A program made the position numbers and the translations under genes. A stretch of 32,203 nt of DNA. Origin: Phycisphaerales bacterium (GTDB lineage: Bacteria > Planctomycetota > Phycisphaerae > Phycisphaerales > UBA1924). Below, one piece after another: positions 24,249 through 31,958 of the stretch. Where the stretch lies: the NCBI GenBank assembly GCA_029260535.1, contig JAJDDA010000042.1, forward strand, positions 1 to 32,203, given 5' to 3'. Each line of letters begins with the position of its first letter. Positions within the stretch are counted from its first letter, which is position 1. The notes beneath the pieces were generated by a model. The model was not told the origin of the DNA. It made no database searches and saw nothing but the letters and a program-made list of their open reading frames with translations.

Positions 24249-24863
24249 TCACCGCACTCGGTATTGCGTGAGTTTGTAATACAGCTTGCGCTCGCTGATG
24301 CCGAGCATTCTGGCGGCAGCTTTGCGGTTGTCTTCGCTCCGGTGCAGCGCCTCCATGATTAGATCACGCTCCATCAATTCGATATTGAGGCTTGTGCGCA
24401 TCGCGATAGCCGGATCGGGTTTTTCGAAGACCCCTTCTTCGTCATCGGTGATCGGTGGAAGGAGCTGCGCGACAGGGGTCTGCACCAGGACATGTCGTGA
24501 CCAGGCTCGATCGAGCGCGGATTCAAGATCCGCCAACCCGACCGGCTTTGACAGGAAATCCACCGCGTCCATCCGGATCGCCTGTTTGGCGAGGTCGAAG
24601 GTGCCGTACCCGGTGGCGATCACGACAGAGACCGCCGGGAATCGCTCTCGGAACTCCTCGAACAGGTCCATGCCGTGCTCGCCGGAGAGGTTGAGATCGA
24701 GCAGCGCGATTGCAAACGGGCCTGCCGCAAGCGCAGCTCGCGCTTCGTCGCCGGTTCCGACGCAGACCGGCTCGTACTCCATCTGTTCGAGCGCGCGGGA
24801 GTACATCAGCCGTTGCGCGGATTCATCTTCGACGACCAGCACGCTTCGGGTTGGTTTGCTCAT
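24249..24863 (-). CDS. RegA/ActR-type response regulator (receiver + Fis-like HTH)
   Basis: The product has 204 residues. The receiver domain (about 6-122) has acidic pair E12/D13, phospho-acceptor D56 (ALLDLNLSG), T84 and K106 (SKP). A linker leads to a Fis/NtrC-type helix-turn-helix at about 163-200 (MERDLIMEALHRSEDNRKAAARMLGISERKL). There is no AAA+ domain, so it does not act as a sigma-54 activator; the layout is that of RegA/ActR/PrrA-like regulators. It starts inside the end of the histidine kinase gene (ATGA overlap, 24860-24863) and is its likely partner. DNA dyads TGCAA-N3-TTGCA in the upstream divergent region suit a dimeric Fis-like HTH. Confidence 0.93.
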   Translation of the reverse strand: MSKPTRSVLVVEDESAQRLMYSRALEQMEYEPVCVGTGDEARAALAAGPFAIALLDLNLSGEHGMDLFEEFRERFPAVSVVIATGYGTFDLAKQAIRMDAVDFLSKPVGLADLESALDRAWSRHVLVQTPVAQLLPPITDDEEGVFEKPDPAIAMRTSLNIELMERDLIMEALHRSEDNRKAAARMLGISERKLYYKLTQYRVR

Positions 24864-26299
24864 TGCTCGCCCTCCCCGATCGGGATAGCGAGGAGGAAGA
24901 GGCTGCCCTGGTCGGGGCCATCGCTGAACGGTCGGAGCTCGGCGCCGATATCGAGGCTGAGGGAGTTAGCGATGGAGAGTCCCAGCCCGGCGCCGCCCTC
25001 CTTGGCGCGGTTGGTTGTGAACGGCACGAATAACCCTTCCTGCATCTGTGGTGTGAAGCCGCGGCCGTTGTCGCGGACGCGGAGCCAGACCTCGTTTTCG
25101 GAGCGTGTCGCATCGACTTCGATGCGTCCGTCATCGGGGATCGCGTCAGCCGCGTTGATCAGCAGCGTGAGCATGATCTGTCGGACTTCCTGCGGCGGAG
25201 CACAGATCCGGATCGGTCGCTCGGCGCTGAGCGTGTGGAAGCACGAGGCCTTGTCCGGACGCGCCGCCTTAGCGACATCGACCGTCTCGACGAGCAGTCG
25301 CGAAGCATCGAACATCTGTGGTTCGCTGGAGCCGCGCACCATCGCCATCAACCGCTCGATGATCCCTCGGCACCGGAGGACCTCCCTCCGGATCACGGTA
25401 AGCGATTCGTGCAGTTCGTTGCGCTCCTGTTCATCGATCGGGCCTTGACCGGTGGTGCGGAGCGAGAGCTCGCTGAGCCCGAGCATCGCGTTCATCGGGT
25501 TATTGATCTCGTGCGCCACATCCGCGGCGAGCAGACCGATCCCCGCCATGCGCTCGCGTCGGAGCAGCTCGCGGTTGTTCTCTTCAATCTTGATCATCAT
25601 GCGTTCGTTCAGCTCTTCGAGCTGCGTCATGACACCGGCAACATCCTTTGGCTGGCGCTGGGATGGTGTTTCGGATCGTGTGAGCAGGTTCCGGTGCAGC
25701 TCGCGGAGCCGGTGATTCACGCCGCGCGTGGACCAGACCGAGAGCAGCACGCAGCACAAGGCGGAGATCAGGCTGACGATCAGCACCAGAGCCAGCGTGC
25801 GCCGCTGGGTGCTCTGCGCCGATCGCGGCGCCTCCAGGACGCCGGATTCGGCATCGCTATAGAGATCACGGATGTCGATTCGGATGCGCTGCACCAGCTC
25901 GATTCGATCGTCCGCGGATCGCTCCGACCATTCCTGACTGATGAGTTCGCTCAGTTGGGCCAGAGCGTCGGACGCGTGCAGCGCCTCTTCCGCCTGATGC
26001 TCCTCGCTCGCGCTCGAATCGTACTGCTCGGCGAGGAAGCTGAGCAGCACCGCCTCAGCGCTGCGGAGTCGTTCCATCGCCAGATCGTCAAGGCTCGGCT
26101 CGCTTTGCTCGAGAGCCAGCAGCGCGACACTCAGGTCGTTGTCCACCGGCTGGAGCTGGCGCGACTCAGAAAACTCTTCGATGACATGCTCGATCTCCTC
26201 GTCCATCCGCAGCAGGCCCTGCCACGTCACAACAGTGACGCTCAGAGGCAGCAGCACAATCAGAATCATCGAGATCAGCAGTTTCGTCTGGATGCTCAT
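24860..26299 (-). CDS. Membrane sensor histidine kinase
   Basis: From ATG 26299 the product has 479 residues. This start is preferred over upstream in-frame codons because GGGAG lies six bases before it and the first transmembrane helix (5-25) then begins at once. A periplasmic sensor domain (about 26-165, helical and acid-rich, no known family) ends at a second helix (168-189). A short linker with coiled-coil character leads to the dimerisation domain with AADVAHEINNPMN (phospho-acceptor H263). The ATPase domain has N382 (INAADA), the DNGRGF box (410-415) and GGAGLGLSIA (435-444). It should phosphorylate the overlapping response regulator. The signal sensed is unknown. It is divergent from the exporter and polyketide synthase operon, which is the likely target. 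Confidence 0.94.
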   Translation of the reverse strand: MSIQTKLLISMILIVLLPLSVTVVTWQGLLRMDEEIEHVIEEFSESRQLQPVDNDLSVALLALEQSEPSLDDLAMERLRSAEAVLLSFLAEQYDSSASEEHQAEEALHASDALAQLSELISQEWSERSADDRIELVQRIRIDIRDLYSDAESGVLEAPRSAQSTQRRTLALVLIVSLISALCCVLLSVWSTRGVNHRLRELHRNLLTRSETPSQRQPKDVAGVMTQLEELNERMMIKIEENNRELLRRERMAGIGLLAADVAHEINNPMNAMLGLSELSLRTTGQGPIDEQERNELHESLTVIRREVLRCRGIIERLMAMVRGSSEPQMFDASRLLVETVDVAKAARPDKASCFHTLSAERPIRICAPPQEVRQIMLTLLINAADAIPDDGRIEVDATRSENEVWLRVRDNGRGFTPQMQEGLFVPFTTNRAKEGGAGLGLSIANSLSLDIGAELRPFSDGPDQGSLFLLAIPIGEGEQ

Positions 26300-26338
26300 T
26301 CGGGCTCCCGCGCACGATCGCACGCGGCACAGTGAGGA

Positions 26339-26351
26339 TGCAATATTTGCA
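26339..26351. promoter_or_regulatory. Operator-like dyad 1 (TGCAA-TAT-TTGCA)
   Basis: This is a perfect 5-3-5 inverted repeat in the divergent intergenic region, 40 bases from the histidine kinase start. It has the same half-sites and spacing as dyad 2, 60 bp away. TGC-N7-GCA symmetry is compatible with a Fis-like HTH. Confidence 0.55.
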
Positions 26352-26397
26352 GCCATCTCGGGTTTGTCGGGGATGCGTTCAAGTTTTCGCTTCGCCG

Positions 26398-26412
26398 CTG
26401 CAAACATTGCAG
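26398..26412. promoter_or_regulatory. Operator-like dyad 2 (CTGCAA-ACA-TTGCAG)
   Basis: This is a perfect 6-3-6 inverted repeat containing the same TGCAA-N3-TTGCA core as dyad 1. It lies 45 bases upstream of the exporter ATG, close to the expected -35 position of its promoter. Confidence 0.58.
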
Positions 26413-26445
26413 GATTCACAATGGAACACAAACGGCCTCTGGTTC

Positions 26446-26451
26446 GATTAT
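26446..26451 (+). promoter_or_regulatory. Possible -10 element before the exporter gene
   Basis: GATTAT lies exactly six bases before the exporter ATG, the same distance as the TAGAAT elements at corA and mscK. It matches four of six consensus bases. No ribosome-binding site is present, which fits a leaderless transcript. Confidence 0.3.
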
Positions 26452-26457
26452 ACCAGT

Positions 26458-28107
26458 ATGAACTCGTTCGCTGTCAATTATGACATCCCGATACAGAAAA
26501 ACCGAAACGGCCGGCGCCGATGGGGTGCTCTGGTGACAGTGTGCCTCGCGGTGACAGTGATCGTCATGGACGGTTCGATTGTTAACGTCGCGCTGCCGAC
26601 ACTGGTCGAGGCGCTCGGCGGGACCTCCAACAGCCAGCTTCAGTGGATCGTTGACGCCTACCTGCTCTCATTCGCGGTCTTCCTGCTGACCGCCGGCAGT
26701 TCTGCCGACCGGTTCGGAAGGCGAAAGCTGCTGACGATCGGGCTGATCGTCTTCGCGGCCAGCTCCGTCGGTGCGGCGTTTTCTGAATCGGCGAGTTGGC
26801 TGATCGCCTGGCGCGCCGCGATGGGTGTCGGAGCAGCGATGATCTTCCCGGCGACACTCGCGATCCTGACCGACGCCTTCCCGGAGCCGGCGTTAAGGCG
26901 TGTGGCGATCGGTGTGTGGGCCGGGTGTTCGGGGCTGGGTGTCGCGATCGGCCCGGTCGCGGGTGGTTGGCTGCTGACGCAATACCACTGGGGTTGGATC
27001 TTCTTCATCAATGTCCCGCTGATCGTGATCGTGATTGTCGGCGCTCTGTTGTGCGTGCACGAGTCGCGCGATCCGGAGCGGACCGCGTTCGATCCTGTCG
27101 GCAATGCGCTCGGCATCCTTGGGTTGCTGGCGCTGGTCTGGGCGCTGATCGAGGGGCCGGTGTGGGGGTGGTTGTCTGGGGAGATCCTAGTTGCTCTCGC
27201 TTTCGCATTAGTGTTGATCGGCGGGTTCATCCGCTGGGAGTCACGGTGCGTCAGCCCGATGCTCGACCTGCGGCTGTTCCGGAGCAGATCATTCACCGGC
27301 GGCTGCCTCGCGATCACGACGGCGTTCTTCGGTCTCTTTGGCTTTGTGTTTATGGTGACGCAGTATTTTCAGTTCCTCCAGGGCTACGACGCGTTGGGCG
27401 CCGGAGTGCGCACGCTCCCGTTTGCCGGGTTCATCGTCCTCGGCTCAATGATCGCGGCGAGGTTCGGCGAACGGCTCGGTGTCCGGGCTCTGGCTTCAGC
27501 AGGGTTGGCGTTGATGGGGATCGGATTCCTGTGGGTGACGCGCGACACGGTGCAGACGCCTTACCTGATTCTCGTGGACCAGATGGGATTGCTCGGCGTC
27601 GGTCTCGGTCTGGTCAGCGCTTCGGCGACCGATTCGATCATGGCGTCGCTGCCGGCGGGGAAGGCGGGAGTCGGGTCATCAATCAATGACACCGCGCGCG
27701 AGATCGGCGGCATGTTCGGTGTCGCGATCATGGGGAGCCTGTTCAACGTTATGTACCGAGGGGATGTCACCGAGGCGTTTGCCATTGCGCCGCTCCCGGA
27801 GATCGCCAGAGAAGGGATCCGGGATTCCGTTGGCGTTGCGATCGGTGTGATCGAGCGTGTGGAAGCGGCTGCCGGTCCGGTCGCGGCCCAGGCTGTGCGG
27901 CTCCCGGTGCAGGAAGCGTTTCTGCATGGTTTTCATGCGAGCTCACTGATGGCAGGGTTTGTGGTCCTGCTCGGTAGTGTTGCGGTTTACCTCTGCCTCC
28001 CCAGAGGCGCTGCAAAGTTTGCGGGTGCGAATCAGATCGAGGGACAACGTGTTCCTGAGCCGGTCTCGGACGCGGTGTGTGGTCTGACCGAGATCACAGG
28101 GAGTTGA
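26458..28107 (+). CDS. DHA2-family MFS exporter (14 membrane helices)
   Basis: The product has 549 residues. The protein belongs to the 14-helix drug:H+ antiporter family (DHA2; EmrB/QacA-like). Motif D1 is seen in LAVTVIVMDGSIVNVALPTL (about 28-47), motif A in GSSADRFGRRKLL, and motif C, the antiporter signature, in GCSGLGVAIGPVAGG. Fourteen hydrophobic segments can be counted to about residue 515, with a polar tail after it. It should pump a hydrophobic compound out of the cytoplasm at the expense of the proton gradient. It heads an operon with a type III polyketide synthase 8 bases downstream, so export or resistance for that pathway's product is the likely role. The chosen ATG is the only one that leaves a normal short cytoplasmic N-terminus. 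Confidence 0.93.
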   Translation: MNSFAVNYDIPIQKNRNGRRRWGALVTVCLAVTVIVMDGSIVNVALPTLVEALGGTSNSQLQWIVDAYLLSFAVFLLTAGSSADRFGRRKLLTIGLIVFAASSVGAAFSESASWLIAWRAAMGVGAAMIFPATLAILTDAFPEPALRRVAIGVWAGCSGLGVAIGPVAGGWLLTQYHWGWIFFINVPLIVIVIVGALLCVHESRDPERTAFDPVGNALGILGLLALVWALIEGPVWGWLSGEILVALAFALVLIGGFIRWESRCVSPMLDLRLFRSRSFTGGCLAITTAFFGLFGFVFMVTQYFQFLQGYDALGAGVRTLPFAGFIVLGSMIAARFGERLGVRALASAGLALMGIGFLWVTRDTVQTPYLILVDQMGLLGVGLGLVSASATDSIMASLPAGKAGVGSSINDTAREIGGMFGVAIMGSLFNVMYRGDVTEAFAIAPLPEIAREGIRDSVGVAIGVIERVEAAAGPVAAQAVRLPVQEAFLHGFHASSLMAGFVVLLGSVAVYLCLPRGAAKFAGANQIEGQRVPEPVSDAVCGLTEITGS

Positions 28108-28115
28108 GCAAGCGA

Positions 28116-29186
28116 ATGAATCTGCACATCCGATCTGTTAACACGTTGCTGCCGCCGATTAGGCACGAAGCCAATGAGGTCGAATACGCATTCATGCATT
28201 GGCTGTCGGGCCAGGACAAGGCGACACAGCTCAAGGCGCGCCGCATCCTGCGCAGCGCCGATGTTGATGGTCGCCATTCGTTTCTGACAATGGACGAGAT
28301 ATTTTCTGACTGCGGATTATCCGAATCGACCCGCCGCTATCGCGAGGCCGCGATCGAGCTGGGAACGCAAGCGCTGCACGAGGGGCTGGAGCTCGCCAGG
28401 GTCCGCGCCGACGAGGTCGATTTCCTGATCACCACTTCGTGCACCGGGTACATGATCCCGTCGGTCGACGCCTACATCGCGGACAGGCTCGGGATGCGCA
28501 GCGATCTGGTTCGGCTCCCGGTGACCGAGATGGGGTGCGCCGCCGGCGCATCGGCGTTGATTTACGCATCGCAGATGCTCGCGTCCAAACCCGGCGGGAT
28601 CGCGGCGATTGTCAACATCGAGTTTCCGACCAACACGCTGCAGTTCACCGACTACTCGATGGACAGCATCGTCGGGACCGCGCTCTTTTCCGACGGGATC
28701 GCGTGCACCATCCTCAAAGAGGGCGATCAAGCCGGTCGTGTCTCCATTGAAGATATTCAGATGCATCAGGTCCCGCGGACAACGGAGATCCTCGGGTACC
28801 AGCTGACCGACACCGGGCTGCGCATGAACCTGGATGAGGCGCTGCCCGATGTGATCGCCGAGCACTTCGAGGCGGCGACGGAATCAATGCTCTCGCGCAA
28901 CGGCTTGACGCTCCACGATATCGAGCACTTCGTTATCCACCCGGGTGGTGTGAAGATCCTCGATCGGATCCAGTCGCTGCTCGATCGGTTCGGCGGCGAT
29001 GTCGGTCGGTCGCGCGACATCATGCGGCGCTACGGGAACATGTCCAGCGCCACCGTTCTCTTCATCCTCGAATCACTAATCAAAAGCGATCCCAAGCCGG
29101 GGCCGGCGCTGCTGATGAGCTTCGGGCCGGGCTTCGTCGCGCATCAGGCGCTGCTCTCGATCAACGAACAGGAATCCCAGTCATGA
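28116..29186 (+). CDS. Type III polyketide synthase (chalcone/stilbene synthase family)
   Basis: The product has 356 residues, the usual size. The catalytic triad is complete: C141 in VTEMGCAAGAS, H275 in HFVIHPGG, and N308 in RYGNMSSATV. The C-terminal MSFGPGF loop (about 334-340) is the family's signature GFGPG variant. The enzyme is a homodimeric ketosynthase that extends an acyl-CoA with malonyl-CoA units and cyclises it, commonly to alkylresorcinols or alkylpyrones in bacteria. The start at 28116 follows the exporter stop by 8 bases; GGGAG is somewhat far upstream. Its end overlaps the methyltransferase by ATGA. The starter unit cannot be read from the sequence; bacterial homologs next to methyltransferase and hydroxylase genes usually use long fatty acyl chains. 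Confidence 0.95.
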   Translation: MNLHIRSVNTLLPPIRHEANEVEYAFMHWLSGQDKATQLKARRILRSADVDGRHSFLTMDEIFSDCGLSESTRRYREAAIELGTQALHEGLELARVRADEVDFLITTSCTGYMIPSVDAYIADRLGMRSDLVRLPVTEMGCAAGASALIYASQMLASKPGGIAAIVNIEFPTNTLQFTDYSMDSIVGTALFSDGIACTILKEGDQAGRVSIEDIQMHQVPRTTEILGYQLTDTGLRMNLDEALPDVIAEHFEAATESMLSRNGLTLHDIEHFVIHPGGVKILDRIQSLLDRFGGDVGRSRDIMRRYGNMSSATVLFILESLIKSDPKPGPALLMSFGPGFVAHQALLSINEQESQS

Positions 29187-29980
29187 CAACAAAGCTCCAC
29201 AACGATCAAGCGAAGCTCGATCTGATCGAGAATGTCGGGTTCGATCGGTACTTCAAGCCGGGGAAGTGGGCCGAGTACAACCGGCAGTTCTTCGACGGAT
29301 TAGCCGAGAAATACGACGCGACCAACGAGCTGCACTCGCTGGGCACCAAATCCCGATTCGACCGCAGGGCGGTGGCTCGGCTTCCGATCAATGTGAATGC
29401 GCACGTGCTCGATCTGTGCACCGGCAGCGGTGATATCGCGATCGAGATCGCTCGGCATTATCCCGAATCTCGAATCACCGCGGTGGACGCATCGGGCAAC
29501 ATGCTGGAGGTCGCTCGCAGGAAGGCGGATGGCCTGCTCGATCGGATCACGTTCGAGCAGGGTGATGCGCTGGCGCTGGATTACCCGGACGACCATTTTG
29601 ATGGCGCCGTGATCAGTTTCGGTCTCCGCAACCTCGCGAGCCTGGAAGCCGGGCTCACGGAACTCCAGCGCGTGGTCAAGCCAGGAGGCTTCGTCTGCAA
29701 CATCGATCAGGGCAAGCCGAAGAACTCGCTCTTCAATGTGATCTACAACGTGCAGTTCAAGCACATCGCGCCGGTGCTCGGCAAGGTGATCTTCCATCGC
29801 GGCGAGTTCAACTCGTTCCGGTACCTGCCGGAATCGAACCGCTACTTCCCCGATCAGGTAGCGCTCATCGAGATTTTCCGAGAACTCGGATACCTGGATG
29901 TCCTGGAGTATGACTACTGGTTCGGCGCCGTGGCGCAGCAGGTCGCGGTGGTTCCGGATCACGAAGGCGGCTCAAAATGA
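29183..29980 (+). CDS. UbiE/MenG-like SAM-dependent methyltransferase
   Basis: The product has 265 residues. The Rossmann methyltransferase core has motif I VLDLCTGSGD (75-84), the acidic ribose-binding loop VDASGNML (101-108), and the FGLRN motif (146-150) typical of the UbiE/MenG quinone C-methyltransferases. The N-terminal NRQFFDGLAEKYDATNELHS and C-terminal blocks also match. In this operon it probably methylates the polyketide's aromatic ring or phenol, rather than ubiquinone or menaquinone. That assignment rests on context: ATGA overlaps with both the polyketide synthase (29183-29186) and the FAD hydroxylase (29977-29980). A role in menaquinone biosynthesis is the alternative; no other quinone-pathway gene is near. 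Confidence 0.9.
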   Translation: MTTKLHNDQAKLDLIENVGFDRYFKPGKWAEYNRQFFDGLAEKYDATNELHSLGTKSRFDRRAVARLPINVNAHVLDLCTGSGDIAIEIARHYPESRITAVDASGNMLEVARRKADGLLDRITFEQGDALALDYPDDHFDGAVISFGLRNLASLEAGLTELQRVVKPGGFVCNIDQGKPKNSLFNVIYNVQFKHIAPVLGKVIFHRGEFNSFRYLPESNRYFPDQVALIEIFRELGYLDVLEYDYWFGAVAQQVAVVPDHEGGSK

Positions 29981-31542
29981 GGCACGAGGTTCTGGTCATC
30001 GGTGGTGGCCCGGTCGGGCTGACCCTCGCGCTGCTCCTGGCGCGGCAGGGTGTCCGGGTCGCCGTCATCGAAAAGGATCGCGTCCCGGCGCACGCGCCGA
30101 GCGCGGTGTCACTCGACGACGAGTGCCTCCGGATCTGGCAGGCCTGCGGTTTGGAGCGGGACATCGAAAAGGACTGGGACGGCGGTCAGCACGGCGGCGT
30201 GATGTGTGAGTATCTGGACGCCAAAGGAAAGCCGTTCCTCCGGCTGACCCAGCAGGACAGCGACCTGGGGTACCCGCACGCCGTGGCCGTTCATCTCGCC
30301 GGGATTACAGAGAAACTCCGCGAGCAGGCCGAGCACAACCAATCGATCGATTTCCTCGCGGGCAATCAGGTGATCGGTGTTGATCAGGATGAGCACGGTG
30401 TCCGCGTTCTGTGCCGCAGCGATAATGATTCGGTTCACACGGTCTGCGGTTCCTGGGCTGTCGCGTGCGATGGGAGTAATAGCGTCACGCGGGGATTGCT
30501 CGGGATCGCGATGCCAGGAATCACGCTGCCGAACAAATGGCTGATCGCTGAACTTGAAGATAATCGGAGGCGCGAAAGCGTTCAGATCCATTGTGACCCG
30601 TCGCGGCCTTCGGTTACGGTGCCGATGCCCCACGGCGTGCGCCGGATCGAGCGCATGCTTGCTTACGACGATGACGGCGCCTGGCTCGGAGATGAAACTA
30701 TGGTTCGTCGTCGGTTGAAAAGTGCTTGGGCTGGGGCAAGCGAAGCACCGATCCTCTCGAAAACCATCCTCCGGTTCAACGCGAGGATTGCGGAACGGTG
30801 GCGCTGCGGACGGGTCTTCCTCGCGGGAGATGCGGCGCATCAGACACCCCCGTTTGCAGGGCAGGGATTGGCGACCGGTCTGCGCGATGCGTCGAATCTG
30901 GCGTTCAAGATCGCCGGAGTGCGCCACGGCTGGCTCTCGGAAGAGGTATTCGATACTTATGAGATCGAGCGGCGTCCGCATCAGGAACGGATGATCCGGC
31001 TGGCGCTGCGGCTCGGCGGCGTGATGTCGCCGAGATCGCGCGTTCAAGCATTCTTCACGCAGTCGATGATCCGGGCGATGATGATGCTCGGGCCGATCCG
31101 CCGCCATGTACAGCTCCGGGGTCCTGGCATCCGCCCGATTCTCCACGATGGTTTCCTTGAACATGGCGGCTTGGCCGGTCAGTACCTCCCGCAACCCTGG
31201 GTCACCGTCGGAGGAAACCGGCGGGTCCGGTTTGATCAACTACTCGGATCCCGGATGACATGGATCGCGCTCGGGACAGCAGGATCGCCGGGGGATCTGC
31301 ATGGCTCAAGGTGCTCATCGGATGACACCGCGCTCGTCGAGAATCTGGACTTCACCGATCCTGACAGGCAGCTCCAACGCCGGTTCGGCGAGGGCAGCCT
31401 GCTGCTCGTCCGACCTGATCGATTTATTCACACGCATCGCACAACAGCCGCAACGAGTGTGCCGCTGACAAGGAATACGAAATGGATTACCAAGCAGCAC
31501 CCGCTGTCCGGGCCATCGCCGTTCGGCGCTGTTTCGGCCTGA
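29977..31542 (+). CDS. FAD-dependent aromatic monooxygenase (class A, MhpA-like)
   Basis: The product has 521 residues. The FAD-binding Rossmann motif GGGPVGLT (9-16) and the GDAAHQTPPFAGQG motif (284-297) that contacts the FAD pyrophosphate define the class A flavoprotein hydroxylases (PF01494), such as MhpA. These use NAD(P)H and O2 to hydroxylate phenols. Here it would hydroxylate the methylated polyketide ring toward a hydroquinone or quinone. The last ~35 residues (after RPDRFIHTH) do not look like the family and overlap the following lipoprotein gene by 61 bases, as if an older stop codon was lost. It starts inside the methyltransferase stop. Confidence 0.93.
   Translation: MRHEVLVIGGGPVGLTLALLLARQGVRVAVIEKDRVPAHAPSAVSLDDECLRIWQACGLERDIEKDWDGGQHGGVMCEYLDAKGKPFLRLTQQDSDLGYPHAVAVHLAGITEKLREQAEHNQSIDFLAGNQVIGVDQDEHGVRVLCRSDNDSVHTVCGSWAVACDGSNSVTRGLLGIAMPGITLPNKWLIAELEDNRRRESVQIHCDPSRPSVTVPMPHGVRRIERMLAYDDDGAWLGDETMVRRRLKSAWAGASEAPILSKTILRFNARIAERWRCGRVFLAGDAAHQTPPFAGQGLATGLRDASNLAFKIAGVRHGWLSEEVFDTYEIERRPHQERMIRLALRLGGVMSPRSRVQAFFTQSMIRAMMMLGPIRRHVQLRGPGIRPILHDGFLEHGGLAGQYLPQPWVTVGGNRRVRFDQLLGSRMTWIALGTAGSPGDLHGSRCSSDDTALVENLDFTDPDRQLQRRFGEGSLLLVRPDRFIHTHRTTAATSVPLTRNTKWITKQHPLSGPSPFGAVSA
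31470..31474 (+). promoter_or_regulatory. Ribosome-binding site of the LEA14-like gene
   Basis: AAGGA lies seven bases before ATG 31482, inside the end of the monooxygenase gene. It supports a start that overlaps the upstream gene by 61 bases. Confidence 0.65.
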
Positions 31543-31958
31543 TCGTCGCGCTCTCGATGCTCACCGGCTGCGTCGCCAACAGCTCGAACCCGGTGGTCTC
31601 GATCGCGTCCGCATCGATGAGCGACTCCAGCGCGGATGTCACGCTCCACATAGTCAACCCAGGAGGCCGAGACCTGACCGTGACCTCCATCAGTTACGAA
31701 CTCAATCACGGCGAGATGGGGTTCCCGCTCGCATCGGAGACGTGGACTGGCCAGTTGGGACTCCCTGCACAGGGTGAAGCGGATCTCCCGCTGTCGATCC
31801 CGTTTGATGATGAACCGATCGAGGATGACTCCACGCTGCTGCAAATCAACGGCGAGATGAGCATGGAGGACCACACAGGATTCCTCGGGTTGTCGTTCAT
31901 GAATCTGACCGCGACACCGTTCCAGGCGAATATTGAGGCGAGGAGGATTGATCCATGA
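31482..31958 (+). CDS. LEA14-like (WHy-domain type) lipoprotein
   Basis: The product has 158 residues. A basic n-region, a hydrophobic stretch and lipobox LTGC (C30) predict a membrane-anchored lipoprotein. The mature part (about 40-155) is a single beta-sandwich with alternating strands (ADVTLHIVNPGGRDLTVTSI, a conserved pattern NP-x-x-x-x-L-x-V) resembling LEA14/WHy domains, which bind hydrophobic ligands or stabilise proteins under stress. It is translationally linked to both neighbours (61-base overlap before, ATGA overlap after at 31955-31958). A role in carrying or protecting the lipid product of the operon is possible, but this is inference. Confidence 0.7.
   Translation: MDYQAAPAVRAIAVRRCFGLIVALSMLTGCVANSSNPVVSIASASMSDSSADVTLHIVNPGGRDLTVTSISYELNHGEMGFPLASETWTGQLGLPAQGEADLPLSIPFDDEPIEDDSTLLQINGEMSMEDHTGFLGLSFMNLTATPFQANIEARRIDP
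31941..31946 (+). promoter_or_regulatory. Ribosome-binding site of the last gene
   Basis: AGGAGG is a perfect Shine-Dalgarno sequence eight bases before ATG 31955. It is the best in the window and decides the start of the truncated final gene. Confidence 0.85.

Noticed and set aside
26300-26431. N-terminal extension of the histidine kinase to 523 residues
   Set aside because: It would place coding sequence over both operator dyads. The ATG at 26299 has GGGAG upstream and starts directly at the first membrane helix.
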